The translations under genes and the position numbers were made by a program. From assembly GCA_022496185.1 (NCBI GenBank), contig WTXG01000162.1, positions 19,642 to 83,641 of the forward strand: 64,000 bases of DNA. The letters run 5' to 3'. This stretch comes from Multifurca ochricompacta (Eukaryota > Basidiomycota > Agaricomycetes > Russulales > Russulaceae). The notes under the pieces were generated by a model. That model searched no databases, had not been told where the DNA came from, and was given only the letters and a program-made list of their open reading frames with translations. This document shows, piece after piece, positions 1 through 11,935 of the stretch. Every line of letters begins with the position of its first letter. The stretch's first letter is position 1.

Positions 1-68
1 TGGGTGGAAGGGAAGGGTTGCATTGGGGAGAGTGAAGAAAAGTGGGGTACTAGGCCCTGATCGTAACA
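1..68 (-). mobile_element. LTR-A fragment (gypsy-type LTR end)
   Basis: The segment is the reverse complement of the start of the LTR at 39,093 and ends in CGTAACA, the reverse complement of the TGTTACG terminus. It interrupts a copia-type LTR that continues at 69. The remainder lies left of the window. Confidence 0.75.
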
Positions 69-340
69 AGTGCGACAGACCATTTCCCCTGGCCCTCAAG
101 GGTATATAAGGGTGTCTGTTTCATCTCTTCCACTTCAGAGTTTCTTCAACCTCTGAAGTGTAAGTTCTACTATACTCTCTACTTTACCTTTGACTAACTG
201 TCTCTTGTAGATACTTGTCTTTTCTAGGTCAGTAGAATAGTAATATAGAGTTTCTTCAACCTCTGAAGTATACTTGTCTTTTCTAGCCTAACCCGCTACT
301 AACCACAGTCAGTATAACCAGCAGCATGATTGTTTGACAG
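69..340 (-). mobile_element. copia-1-type LTR, partial
   Basis: Reverse-complement match to the copia-1 LTRs at 42,321-42,828 and 49,952-50,460, including the duplicated internal block around the CTTCAACCTCTGAAG motif. It ends in TTTGACA at 340. The flank continues directly into mariner sequence, so this LTR appears to have inserted into mariner copy A; its other end and target duplication are off-window. Confidence 0.85.
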
Positions 341-2107
341 CTCCACCAAATGTACAGCAACCAATCCTTAATATATGGTTACCATAGTTATCTTAATATT
401 GATGGGACCTGGAATAGAGCTATTTAACCATGGTTTACATTCCCAGAATATTATAATTTCCCAATGCACCCCACCTCCTCTGCTCAGAAAGAAAACATGC
501 TCTCTCTGGCCTCTGAAGGTCATTCCACTCACACTATTGCCTCCAGACTCAGCCTCAGCCAGTCCACAGTCTCTAGGACACTCAGAACCCTCCTTCCCAA
601 CCATCAGTCACCTCATTTTGGTCATCCTTCCAAGCTCTCTGCTACCTCTGAACATGCTATCATGATACAAATCACCACAGGAAAGGTTGGCAATGCTGTC
701 CAGGCCACAAAGCACATCAATTCCATCATCCCCAACCATGTCTCTTCACAAACTGTGCATTGGGTTCTTAAACAACATTCATTCAAGGCTGTAACAAAGA
801 AGAAAAAGCCACTACTCTCTGCAGTACATTGCAAGAAGCACTTAGCCTTTGCTTTGAAGTACAGAGAGTGGACTATGGAGGACTGGCATCTGACCCAAAC
901 CTGTTGATTTTGGTCTCATCTGACCAAATCACCCTCTCCCAGTCCTCCATAGTCCATTTTTGGTACTTCAAAGCAAAGGCTAAGTGCTTCTTGCAATGTA
1001 CTGCAGAGAGTAGTGGCTTTTTCTTCTTTGTTACAGCCTTGAATGAATGTTGTTTAAGAACCCAATGCACAGTTTGTGAAGAGACATGGTTGGGGATGAT
1101 GGAATTGATGTGCTTTGTGGCCTGGACAGCATTGCCAACCTTTCCTGTGGTGATTTGTATCATGATAGCATGTTCAGAGGTAGCAGAGAGCTTGGAAGGA
1201 TGACCAAAATGAGGTGACTGATGGTTGGGAAGGAGGGTTCTGAGTGTCCTAGAGACTGTGGACTGGCTGAGGCTGAGTCTGGAGGCAATAGTGTGAGTGG
1301 AATGTGATAAGATTATGGGGGCCAGATAGGGGTACACACGTGTAAATCTTTTTTTGCAAGGAAAAAGAATACAATGCTCACTTGATTCACTTTTTCAAGC
1401 CTTTTTTATACAATTTACACTACAGTTAATTTCAATACAAGTATAAGAGTTTTGTAAATAGGGGTTAAGTAAATGAGACATTTTGTCTTGTGACTTTTTC
1501 AATTTGTCACGCTTGTATCAGTTAGATAAAATAATCAAAATAAAATAAATGTTAATCTTGTAAAAGATCAAAGTTCATCACCCCTGAGGGGCACCAAAAA
1601 TTAATTGTTCTAGCCAAGGCTAGAACTTTTGACGACTGTGGTGCACTTTTGGCTCCTCCAGGTCGTCGATGGATCGTAATCCATCAGAATGACCTTCAGA
1701 GGCCAGAGAGAGCATGTTTTCTTTCTGAGCAGAGGAGGTGGGGTGCATTGGGAAATTATAATATTCTGGGAATGTAAACCATGGTTAAATAGCTCTATTC
1801 CAGGTCCCATCAATATTAAGATAACTATGGTAACCATATATTAAGGATTGGTTGCTGTACATTTGGTGGAGCATCAGATTCTGATATTTCTGATACCCCC
1901 TCACAAAACTGAGTCAATGAGTCCCCAATTTGAAATGGGCATAGCTCCACAGGTTTGATCAGAATTACATAATTATTGTTGCATTACATAGCCCTTATGT
2001 GTACCTTTTATGGTTACCAAGACTTTGTTTATATTTGTTTTGGCTGATTCAATATTCAACAAACAGTGCAAAAGTGCAAAACATTGACTCAGTTTTGTGA
2101 GGCACTG
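341..2107. mobile_element. Palindromic Tc1/mariner derivative, copy A (left end off-window)
   Basis: Two inverted arms each encode the N-terminal half of a Tc1-like transposase, on + from about 464 and on - from about 1,740. Both arms carry the helix-turn-helix stretch with ASRLSLSQSTVSRTLR. The right end is GGCACTG followed by TA at 2,108. The left end is cut by the copia LTR at 340. The catalytic half is absent, so this is a non-autonomous mirror-image derivative like copies B and C. A 382-bp solo LTR sits in the right arm. Confidence 0.85.
1305..1686. mobile_element. Solo LTR (LTR-H, 382 bp) with 5-bp target duplication
   Basis: The sequence begins TGATAAGATT and ends GTAATCCATCA, giving TG...CA termini. 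It is flanked by the direct repeat GAATG at 1,300-1,304 and 1,687-1,691. Copies B and C of the mariner arm are uninterrupted at this point, giving an internal empty-site control. No coding capacity. The family is not otherwise present in the window. Confidence 0.8.
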
Positions 2108-2329
2108 TAAATACAATCTGGCACCCTAGCCATTCTAGTCATTCTAGTCTATCTAGTTGTGCTAGCTAAATGTAAATTTCCTGATGCAGTGGCCAGGGGT
2201 TGATATAATGTAAACTACAAGTCCTTCAAAAAATGCAGCTAAAACTTGATTTGACACTGTAAAGCTGCAGCTTGGGCCTGAGCCAGGCCTAAGCCAGCCA
2301 GAAGCTGTCACTATGGCTCAGGCTTGAGT

Positions 2330-2748
2330 GAGTGTCCTTCCTCTCCCCCACTGCTGACATCCCTAAAGTGGTAATCCTGTCACATGGCTGCAATTTGTAA
2401 TAATATTTATTTTAAACGGAAGTTATCATTAAATATTTATTTTAAAAAAGCAAGTTATCAATGAAATATCATTTGGAATAAGATCAGATAACTCTCCCCC
2501 ATGCTGACATCCCCAAAGTGGTAATATTGCCACACGACTGTGATTTGTAATAATATTTATTTTAAAAAGGAAAGTTATCAATGAAATATCATTACAAAGC
2601 AGTTGGAATAAGATCAGATAGGGATTTAACACAAACACAACTGTTAAAAGGGTTTAGCTATCTATTTAGATAGCAGATCAGATCAGTTCTTGTGGTCAAA
2701 AATAATATATTAATTAATATCTTTACATATTTAGATAGCAGATCAGCT
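2330..2748 (+). repeat. MULE-1 left terminal inverted repeat
   Basis: Reverse complement of 7,131-7,549 with few differences. It holds two degenerate internal copies of a module running from the ACATCCC motif to the AAAGTTATCA motif. The same module forms the inverted repeats of MULE-2 at 8,360 and 10,696. Confidence 0.85.
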
Positions 2749-3407
2749 ATTACTAAGTGTTAGCTACCATAGTAAAGATAAGATATAGTGATAGTCACTT
2801 CAGTTCTTGTGGTCAAAACTGAAGTGAATGCGTACAAAGTAGCAACATTTTATACTAGATAAAAGCATGACAATCATAATGGTAAATAGTTCTATCTACT
2901 TGTGACAAGATATGAGAAGGAACATGCAATGTGGAATTGTCTCTCAATCAGTTAATAGATGCACTTTAGATTATCTTATCATGATCGTTAGATCAAGTCC
3001 ACCCAGGAGCCCAGCTGCCAGGTTCAACAGATTAGATAAGAACTTTGACATTCTCGCGCATTCTCACTACTCTATTTTATGACTTTCATTGTGTACATTG
3101 TGTATTATGTGTTCTCATCAGAATGTGTGGGTCTAGAGCGGTAGAACATTGCAGTGCTTGTCTCTGGCTGCCATGTTGTTGGTAATAATCCTCTTGTTGT
3201 CCTCATCCGCCTCTCCTTTCCTATGCAAGTCTTTGCTAGCCTCAAGAATGAGCCACCCTCTTGCTCCAGCACTTGGAGCATACAGTGGTCCCAGAATTGG
3301 ACCTGGTACTTCAGTCCTTCAAGAAATTCTCCAATAATCTTGATATTCTCACTCATGGCCTCTTCAAATGTCAAATTGTCTTGCAATGCTAGTTGGGAAT
3401 CTTGTAC

Positions 3408-3553
3408 ATGTCGTTGTCATATCGTTGTCATTGTTATTGTCATCATCATCGTTGTCGTTGTCATTGTCATTGTCATCATCATCGTTGTTTTGTCATTGTC
3501 ATTGCCATTGTCATCATTGTCATCATTGTCATCATTGTCATCATCACTGCCAT
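3408..3553. repeat. Trinucleotide-rich microsatellite (GTCATT/ATC type)
   Basis: Imperfect tandem GTC, ATT and ATC units. On the minus strand they encode a run of Asp and Asn residues in the C-terminal part of the MULE transposase remnant. This is a simple repeat, not a spaced CRISPR-like array. Confidence 0.9.
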
Positions 3554-5405
3554 CCTCTCTCTTGCCAACATCTGCTCCAGGGGCTTTCTTATCAATTCTT
3601 GCAACATCCTGAGGTGCTGAGAGATCTTCACTATGTGGTTTCAAGAGGGGGTGACTCCATATTGGGGCTGTCCGCTGATGCCTTACTTCAAGGAAGAATT
3701 GTGGTGAAACTGGTTGAACAGCTTGAAGAGGTGTTTGCAGAGAAGGAACCAGTTCATTGCCATTGCAGGACAGGTACAGATCCACTGCTTTACATCTGGC
3801 CGATAAGCTTCATTCATAGGCATTGTTACAGGCGTTTTCAAGAGTTTCTTCCAAGTCCGCTTGAATTGTTTACACCACAATGGGAGCCCTCATAGTGGCC
3901 AGTATCTGTAAGTAAGTGATCCAACTTTGATTGTATGATGGCGCAAGTTTAGTGATTATAATCCAGACTAGAAGATCACACTGTGGCATGTGAAAGTAAT
4001 AGAGGAAGTCACACTTTATTCATCCCAACTGGATCAAAGGTAAGTCTTGGAATTCTCAACAGCTGATCCATACTTACTGGCTTTCTAAAATCATCATTGT
4101 TTTAAGATGGGTATTTCTGGATGTGCCAATCATGCCACAGCTCCCACCGGCCCTTTCGATACCAGTTTTCCCAAAGGTATGCCCATGCCTCTCATAAGTC
4201 ATACTTAACACAGAACCCATACATTTGCCAAACAGCCCACTTCTTGATCCCCTCAGGACTTGGGTGTGCATACCCTGGAATTGACGGATGGGCACAGTAA
4301 TGCCTTTCTAGCATCACGACAATTGGCTTGTGGTAAATGGCTGGGCAAAATTTACATTGGATTTCATTCTGTAACCCCTCTTCATATTCATCATCACTGT
4401 TTTCAGGCTCATGTGGAATGGTAGTTCCCTGTGACAAAGTCGGTGTGATGCGGAGGGGGGTACCTTGATGGTGATATGTAGGTCCTAGTTACCTGGGTTT
4501 CTTTATCAGTGTTGCGATGATGTGATTTATGAGCAGGAGCAGGTTCTGGTGCTGATGTCGATGGTGCCTTTTGTGCAGGAATTGTGATGGATAAAGTATT
4601 GGATCCCCCTATAATCGTGTTCCAGGCACTCATGTGTGCTTGTGTAGGGTGTATATTTTCTATATCATCAGGTACACCACCCTCATATTCTTCAGCATCA
4701 ATGCATCCAAGAGGGATAAAAGTCATGTTGATGAATGGAAATTCTATGTGGGCCTGCTGAACATTGTATGGCATTGTGGCAATTTTTCCCTGACCCAGCT
4801 GAGTCTGCACTGCTTGACAGAAGTGCCACCAGCATAAGTTGATCTTCGCATTCCAGACCTCTTTCGCCATGCTGATTTCTGCCATGTCCTTATCAACATG
4901 CATGAAGACTGGATTTAAGCAATATGCCTCTTTGATGCATGTAGCCCATCCTACAAGTGCTCTCTTTTGTTTTCTCTGATCTATTGATGTTGCAGTTGAC
5001 AAAAGGCAGTATGATATTGGAAAGCCTGCATTATCATGCTCTGCCATCACGCTGTATAGCTCGAGATGCTTCGAGTTCATATTATCTGGATGGATTTGTG
5101 AGCTTAATTTTCTCAAAAGTTAGATATGATATGGCTTACATGTTGCATCAAGTCCTACTTCGATTATCTTTCTGTGCAATTGCCTCTCAATCTTTTTCAT
5201 ACCCCAACAAAGTATTTCAACCCCTTCAGGAACATTCTTTGGTAAGAAAATATCGACATCGTCTTGATATTCATTAAGAAGCTTTTGTGCTGATGGTAGT
5301 TGCAGGTGATCGCAATGCCAGAATATCTGGCTCGTCCATGTCCAAGCTTTGTGGATCTGTGTTGATGTTATGGATGGATATGCTGCCTGCACCTTTGTGG
5401 CCATT

Positions 5406-5984
5406 TGTTACATCCAGTGCAGGACATTCCACACAACTTGTGTGACAGCGTATTGTTCGTGTTCAGATAAGAAACCAATAAGGCCTCTTGGAGTAAAGTG
5501 GGATGTGTCAAAGTCAAAGGGGCTGTTCCCTAAGATGATGTTGAATGGAAAGGTGTCAGAAACACCGAGACAGACAAAATGGAAGATCCAAAGGGAGTGT
5601 CCAGAAGACAAGCACCAATGTATTCAATAAGTTGAGTCTGAGGTCTACAATGTAGCTACAGCAGACTTATATATGTAATTGAATGAGTGTCTAAAGATAA
5701 GATAACACAGAGTCAGGTGGGCCTGAATATACAAAAGCAGAGGGTGTAGAGCCATGCTTCTGATAGGGAATTAAGTAAGTGTCCAGTCATAACGATAAGG
5801 AGATAAGAGAACAATCATAGACAAAGTGGTATAAACAAAGACAAAGGCAGTCACAGGGAAGGGAGCAAGGCATGTGATGGATCCCAGGAGGGAGATGTAA
5901 TCAAGAAATGTAGCATAGGGGGAAGGGCAGGGTCATCATTGGGGATAGTGAAGAAAAGTGGGTTGCTAGGCAAGGGTCGTAACA
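5406..5984 (-). mobile_element. Solo LTR-A (579 bp) in MULE transposase
   Basis: Runs from TGTTACATCC to GGTCGTAACA on the plus strand and is flanked by the direct repeat CCATT (5,401-5,405 and 5,985-5,989). It matches the solo LTR at 18,456 in reverse orientation. It splits the transposase frame between the zinc-rich N-terminus and the catalytic core. Confidence 0.92.
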
Positions 5985-7130
5985 CCATTGCAGTGGGTGT
6001 TAACCACTCAATGTTCTCTCAAATTATATCCATGGCACCAGGTGGCAGGGTGATGTCAATGTAATGTACATGCTTCATGTGGTGTTCAAGTTGAATGGAG
6101 ATTGTCTTACCCCCTCCAGGCATGCTTCCTTGGCAAGTGATATATAGTTGACCGCAGCATGGGTACCACTTCATTCCAACGGTATCGCGATGTTGTGCAT
6201 TTAGCACTTCGGAAACATTTGATTTCTTCTTTCTTGCTTTGTCCTGGCTGCACCAAAACTGCGTTCAGTGCCCCATTTGCAGTTGCTTATGATCCTTCAC
6301 ACTAATTCTGTAAATGTCATATAATAATAGCATTGGGTATACTACTCACATAAATCTATACCCTGTAACCTTCCAGATTTCCTTAGCAATCATGTCAATG
6401 CACTCTCTATCAGAACCAGTGGGTCATTTGGAACAGTGAACATTCCTCTAAACTGTATATTGTGGTATGTTCTAGATTGCATTCAAAGGGAGCCAAACAA
6501 TTCTTCTCCAGTATTGAATATCTGTAGATTATACTGTTAATCCTTATCTATACCCATAGAAGTTACTGGTTACCAGGTAATCAATTTCATCTTTGCTCTT
6601 TATGAGATCGGCCACAGCCCAAGGTCTGCTTGAGATTCTTTCATCTCCTGACATGTCTTCATCCACCCTCTTGGCTTTTTCACCCACCATGCACTCATTG
6701 AACTCCTCTTGCTTCTTTTCTCCTTCTCATGAGCTCTTTGGGCCTTCTTGTTTTTCCTATCTCGCTTTCAACAGTGGTTGCAAGTCTTGTGCAGTACGTG
6801 TAAAGGTACAAGATTTTTACACCATACCTTGGAACATGTTTTTGTAGCAGAACGAGTGTTATTGTCCATTGCATGGACAGGAGGAGGGAGGACGTCAAGC
6901 ATTTTCACTAGTAGGTTACAGTGCTTGAAAGCATTGTCTACATCACATGACTTTGATTTGTTTGTTGATCAACGATAACTTCCTTTTCAAGGAGAAAGGA
7001 CATTAAGCATTTTACTATATTAGGTTACAGTGCTTGATTACAGTGCTCTACATGTCACATGACTTTGATTTGGTTTGTTGATCAATGATAACTTTCCTTT
7101 TAAATAAATATTTAACAATAACTTCCTTTA

Positions 7131-7549
7131 ATAGCTGATCTGCTATCTAAATATGTAAAGATATTAATTAATATATTATTTTTGACCACAAGAACTGATC
7201 TGATCTGCTATCTAAATAGATAGCTAAACCCTTTTAACAGTTGCATTTGCGTTAAATCCCTATCTGATCTTATTCCAACTGATTTGTAATGATATTTCAT
7301 TGATAACTTTCCTTTTTAAAATAAATATTATTACAAATCACAGTCGTGTGGCAATATTACCACTTTGGGGATGTCAGCATGGGGGAGAGTTATCTGATCT
7401 TATTCCAAATGATATTTCATTGATAACTTGCTTTTTAAAATAAATATTTAATGATAACTTCCGTTTAAAATAAATATTATACAAATTGCAGCCGTGTGAC
7501 AGGATTACCACTTTAGGGATGTCAGCAGTGGGGGAGAGGTGGGTCACTT
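7131..7549 (-). repeat. MULE-1 right terminal inverted repeat
   Basis: Partner of the left repeat, ending at the 9-bp target duplication. The inner edge is approximate, placed where pairing with 2,740-2,748 stops. Confidence 0.8.
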
Positions 7550-7632
7550 GGCTTGAGTTTTGAAAAGCCTAAGCTGCCAAAAGCCGGGCCTAAGCTGTGG
7601 CTTCAGGCCACGCCAGGGCTGTCACAACACTA

Positions 7633-8251
7633 GTGCCAACACATGATTTTTAAATAAAACTCACAGGTTTTAACCATACCTGCAAATACAGTGTCTTTAT
7701 GGGTACAGTGTGACAGGTTACAAGATGTAAAATTACCCATGGTGTGACCCATGTTATGCCACAACCTTGAAGTGTGTATTCGATTATAAAAAAAAGCTTT
7801 TTTTTTAATTATGTTCCTCCACAATCCTCGATATTTCACACATCATGAAAGCCCTCAGACACACACATACTCACAAATGGGATTCACCACATCATACCAG
7901 GTTGCACTGGGAAATGGATACTTCTAGTATTCATGGGGGTCATATTTTTGTATTCAGCTGACTTGGTATTGTATTTGTTGACTGTGGGGTCTAAATGGCC
8001 CTATCTCCCTTTGCAGACTGGAACTATAGCTGCTTTTGGGCATGTGGCCCCCCTAGGAAATGTGGACATCAATAGTGATGATTGTTCCCACTTTTCAATT
8101 TGTTTTCCTGGCATCAACATGGTCGACAATGAAATCAATCAATGAGCAGCTATCTTCTATATCTGGTGAATCACTTATCTCATCATGAGGCTGTGTACAC
8201 GCAACTTCTTGTCGACAACGCTAATCATGATAGCTCCTTGCTACGACCTAT
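7633..8251. other. Intergenic region upstream of the NACHT-ankyrin gene
   Basis: AT-rich single-copy-looking sequence between the hAT-I end and the NLR start codon. No convincing gene was seen. It may hold the promoter of the NLR gene, but I could not identify a specific site. Confidence 0.4.
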
Positions 8252-8359
8252 ATGTCCCAAACACTCTCCACAACAGCCTCAAGTTCGAATTATCAAGCCA
8301 TTTTTGGCGCTGCTTTGAAAGAATACAAGATCCGAACTGGGAAAGATATTGCCAACCAC

Positions 8360-10696
8360 AGTGAATGCAATTCACCCAGCAGTTTGACAAATCACGTGAT
8401 GTAAAGTAAACAACAGTAAATTCTGTTGAAGCCGTACAGAGGTTCCGGGATAGCGGTTTGACACGTGATGTAGAGTAAACAACAGCAAATTTTGTTGAAC
8501 CAAGATACCGGTACAGAGACAGAGAGCTCACCCACCACCGCTGACATCCCCAAAGTGGTAGTCTTGTCACATGACCATGATTTGTAATAATATTTATTTT
8601 AAAAAGGAAAGTTATCATTGATCAACAAAAAGTCGTTACAAATCAAAGTCATGTGACATGTAGACAACATTTTCAAACCTGATGAAAGACCAGTTCTGCT
8701 CATGCAACAACCTCACTCCCCTCACCTTCCTTCACACGCTCCTCTACTAGCCCCTCTCCAATTCCTGCCTGACTGGGCTCTAGAACTTGACCAACCTCCA
8801 TGGCACATACTCTTCACTTGCAAACCTTACATTGAGGATTTGCTCACCTTTATCCAGGACATGTGTGTCATGGCTCTATTTTATTTTTCCTTTTGTTTTC
8901 TCCCTTTTGGATCACATGACTGTGGGAAGATTACCCAGCAGTCTCAACACGTGATCATGGGAATGTAGTCGTGACATGGATCATGTGACCGAGTCACATG
9001 TAATAGTCACATGCTGCTTAGTCAGCACAAGAGCCACTCAACAATAACAAGTCGATTCTCTATTGTGTTTACCACAATAGGCAGAGGCCCCACAGTCTAG
9101 ACGGTTCTAGACCAAGTGGAGCTGTTATCAAGATAAGAGGAGTCCAGCCTAGAAGGTTCTAGGTAAGTGGAGCTCTAGATAAGGGCCCAGGTTGGGCCAT
9201 GGCCAATTTTAGCACAGAATCACATGTATCAGTAGATAGACATGTTCCAGACCAAAGGGCCAGACTACATATCAGTTATCTACTCCACAGTGACATCATT
9301 ATGACATCACACTGTGGAGCATGATCAGTCAGCAGAGTAAAGCAGCTTACAAATCACAAAGATAAGGCTCAGTCAGCAATACAGCTGACTGATACTTGCT
9401 GATTCTTGCTTACACCTACTGCTTACCTCGTTACACTGAGAAATGTATATAAGACCCCCTGTAACAGCCTGTAGCCCCCATCTTGTCCTCTTGGGGCTGC
9501 AGGTGAGTAACTGTCTACATGAGTTCAATACATAGTGCTAATAGTATACTGCCTCCCTGTGTGACTTGATCCTTTGGATCTTGTCCTCTTGGGGCTGCAG
9601 CTTCTTTGGGTTTCAGAACACTGCTGTCATGGTTGAATAAACCACTGTGGGCAGCAAGGTTCCCCATCATTGCTTGACGTATGACGTTGTCTCTGCGGTA
9701 CGCCCAACGACTTAGGTCACCACACCTTTGCCCTTCTTTGTTACTGAGTGTACACAGAGCTTCACCCATTACAATGTGGGCCTTCACAAGGCCTCCTTTG
9801 GCAAAATGACCTTGCAAGCTGGATTAAGAGTCTGAGTTGGTGACATTGGGTAGTATGGGTAAGTTTGCTTTTCTTCTCCAACACACAGGCTCTGTTCCCC
9901 TCTCCACTCCTTCTCTATTACACACTGTCTCTCTTGTTTCCCTCTACCAAGAGGTTTTGCACATGGTGGTTCTCTCATGTTCACAACAGTAGTTACTATG
10001 TACTGGTAGTAGCTGTGTGATTTGGGCAAGGCCCTGAAGTGCAAATAAAATTGATTTCAAAAAAAAAACCCCTAGTCTTTGTACCTTTACACTTGCTGCA
10101 CAAGACTTGTGACCACTCTCAAAAGCAAGATAGGAAAAACAAGAAGGCCCAAGGAGTTTATGAGAGTGAGAAAAAGAAGCACCAGGTCCAATTCCAGGAC
10201 CACTGTGTGTTCCAAGTGCTGGAACAAGAGGGTGGCTCATTCTTGAGGCTAGCGAGAACGTGTGAGAATGCCAAAGTTCTTATCTAATCCTTATCTGATC
10301 TTATTCTAACTGATTTGTAATGGTATTTCATTCCGTGCACTTAGGCAAAGCCTTGACACGTGTTATAAAGTTGATTCCAAAAAAAAAAGGTATTTCGTTG
10401 ATAACTTTCCTTTTTAAAATAAATATTCAATGATAACTTCCTTTTTAAAATAAATATTATTACAAATCACAATTGTGTGACAAGATTACCACTTTAGTGA
10501 TGTCAGTGGTGGGGGAGAGTTGGGTGAGCTCTCTGTACCGGTATCTTGGTTCAACAAAATTTGCCATTGTTTACTCTACATCACGTGTCAAACCACTATC
10601 CTGGAACCTCTGTACCACTATCTTGGTTCAACAGAATTTACTGTTGTTTACTTTACATCACATGATTCATCAAACTGCTGGGTGAATTGCATCCAG
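8360..10696. mobile_element. MULE-2, non-autonomous Mutator-like element in NLR exon 1
   Basis: Long inverted repeats at about 8,360-8,670 and 10,390-10,696 share the CAATTCACCCAGCAGTTTG and ACATCCCCAAAGTGG segments with each other; their inner parts match MULE-1. An 11-bp direct repeat TTGCCAACCAC flanks the element. The interior retains two pieces of MULE-1-like sequence (10,080-10,260) joined together, plus about 1.3 kb with no MULE-1 counterpart (8,680-10,030). It lacks a transposase core, so it would need MULE-1-type help. Confidence 0.82.
8680..10030. other. Non-MULE interior of MULE-2 with LTR-like promoter features
   Basis: Contains a short open stretch (8,702-8,900, with LPDWALELDQPPWHILFTC) that I do not recognise. 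It also holds a TATATAAGACC box near 9,448 like those in the LTRs here, and a direct repeat of CTTGTCCTCTTGGGGCTGCAG near 9,480 and 9,578. It could be a captured gene fragment, a decayed solo LTR, or both. No clear termini were found. Confidence 0.4.
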
Positions 10697-11149
10697 TTGC
10701 CAACCACCCTTTATCGGCTTGGATTCAATCATGTAACTCTCCTGATGCCATTCTGGCCATTCTTCAAGAAAAGGCCCATGAGTTCAGTCAATCTATAAGC
10801 GACAACAAAAGGCTGACAAAGTGGTTGAATCCAACTGTTAATGTCCTCTATGCGTTTTCAGCCACATTAGGCAAAGGTGTTGGCTTGGTTAGTCATATCA
10901 TGTTCAGCTCGTTCCCACACAAGACCTACACTCTTGTATTATTACACAGGTCTTCTCTCCTGCCAAGGTAATCTTTGCTGGAATAGGTGTCCTCCTCTTG
11001 GTAAACATTCCTTATCTCGTTGTGCATGTCACTTCCACATAGTGATTGGCAGGGGTAACCCTGGGGTATACTTGTTGGTACCTGTACCCATACCCGTACC
11101 CGTCACTACGGGTACAGGTAACCCGCGGGTTACCCGTGGGTCACCCATG

Positions 11150-11935
11150 AAAATGCATGCAAGTTCTTTACTTGCATCGCACATTTTGGATAACCGGCCT
11201 GGGCCTTCCCAGACCAAGAAGATACACAACATGTTTATTTGTGGCTGCTTAAGATCCCTCAATGGCTCTTGTTTTATGTTCAGAAGATTAAGATAATTCA
11301 TTATTCCATTTTTATTTTATTATTCTGCTTTCAATTTTATACAAGCACAACTAAAATACAGTATACAGAGATGATTAGATAGGATGTTATAGAACATTGA
11401 TGAATAGCCTGTCAGATAACCACACAGAATGCAAAAAATTTAATGAACACATAGACATTGGCAGGGGTAACCCCTGGATAATTGTTTTGATACCTGGGTT
11501 GCCCATAAAATGAAATGTGTGCAAGTTCTTTACTTGCATCGCGCATTTCGGACAATTGGCCTGGGCCATCCCAGTCAAGGAGATACGCACTCAGACACAA
11601 TGCGTTCATTTATGGCTACTCAAGATCCCTCAAAGATTCCTATTTTATGTTCATAAGATTAAGATAATTTATTATTCCAATTTTATTTTATTATTCTGGT
11701 TTCAATTTTATACAAGTGCGACCAATCTTTGCATTTCTGCGCATTTCAGATAAATGGCCCAGGCCATCCCAGTCAAGGAGATAAGCACTTGGACACAACC
11801 TGTTCATTTATGGCTACTCAAGATTCCTCAAAAATTGTTGTTTTATGTTCAGAAGATTAAAAGGATCTTTTATTTACATTATTATTTTATTATTCTAGTT
11901 TCATTTCATACAAGCGCAACTGTCCTGGTCCCTGG
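11150..11935 (+). repeat. Three diverged tandem units inside hAT-II
   Basis: Units start near 11,155, 11,515 and 11,735. Each contains the GCAAGTTCTTTACTTGCAT or CATTTC/GATAA motif, an AAGGAGATA segment and a TTTATTTTATTATTCTG segment. The same units occur in the hAT-II copy at 25,000-25,590. Confidence 0.7.

Larger units (their letters stand above)
3105..6898 (-). pseudogene. MULE transposase, degenerate
   Basis: Broken minus-strand reading frames, in order from the 5' side. A Cys/His-rich N-terminal region occupies about 6,898-6,690 and 6,207-6,019 (ending near HHMKHVHY). The catalytic core lies at 5,404-4,409, with first aspartate in GLDAT, the conserved ELYSVMAE and GFPISY blocks, second aspartate in HVDKDMAEI, and CWWHF. 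A downstream block at 4,437-4,074 has WQMYGFC. A SWIM-type zinc finger lies at about 3,880-3,683 (CTC then CKHLF). This order is typical of Mutator transposases, which cut and paste DNA in the nucleus. A solo LTR-A (5,406-5,984) and several stops and frameshifts make it non-functional. The C-terminal region includes an Asp/Asn-rich microsatellite-coded stretch. Confidence 0.85.
2330..7549 (-). mobile_element. Mutator-like element MULE-1 (5.2 kb)
   Basis: Long terminal inverted repeats of roughly 420 bp lie at 2,330-2,748 and 7,131-7,549. They contain the GCTGACATCCC and AATAATATTTATTTTAAA motifs. The element is flanked by a 9-bp direct repeat GGCTTGAGT at 2,321-2,329 and 7,550-7,558. Long inverted repeats plus a 9-bp duplication are characteristic of the Mutator superfamily. 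The interior encodes a degenerate MULE transposase on the minus strand, and a solo LTR-A at 5,406 splits it. Confidence 0.88.
2165..7632 (-). mobile_element. hAT-I element, older host of MULE-1 (left end unclear)
   Basis: 2,165-2,329 and 7,550-7,632 match, in reverse orientation, the left part of the hAT element at 14,972-16,126, including the GGCTTAGGC-type repeats and the end AACACTA. The two parts are separated by MULE-1. The right end at 7,632 would be followed by the 8-bp target GTGCCAAC. I could not find the matching left terminus, which may have been lost beside mariner copy A. The 2,110-2,164 stretch is unassigned. Confidence 0.5.
8252..11000 (+). pseudogene. NLR gene: N-terminal exons 1-2, split by MULE-2
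   Basis: The start is ATG at 8,252 (MSQTLSTTASSSNYQ). The frame runs through KEYKIRTGKDIANH to 8,359. It resumes in frame at 10,708 with PLSAWIQSCNSPDAIL after an 11-bp repeat, TTGCCAACCAC (8,349-8,359 and 10,697-10,707). Exon 1 ends at 10,887 and a 62-bp intron follows. Exon 2, 10,950-11,000, encodes VFSPAKVIFAGIGVLLL. This matches the N-terminal region usual in agaricomycete NACHT proteins; its function is not known to me. Confidence 0.88.

Noticed and set aside
464..1337. Apparent overlapping transposase genes on both strands
   Set aside because: They are the two arms of one palindromic mariner, not independent genes, and neither arm has a full catalytic domain.
1305..1686. A MITE inside mariner A
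   Set aside because: Ends share little inverted similarity beyond TGAT/ATCA, and the duplication is 5 bp, which fits a solo LTR better.
3408..3553. Regular repeats considered as a CRISPR-like array
   Set aside because: Imperfect trinucleotide units without unique spacers; a eukaryotic microsatellite.
10473..10798. Short plus-strand frames read from the MULE-2 inverted repeat into NLR exon 1
   Set aside because: Only the part after 10,708 is host coding sequence; the upstream part is terminal repeat read by chance.
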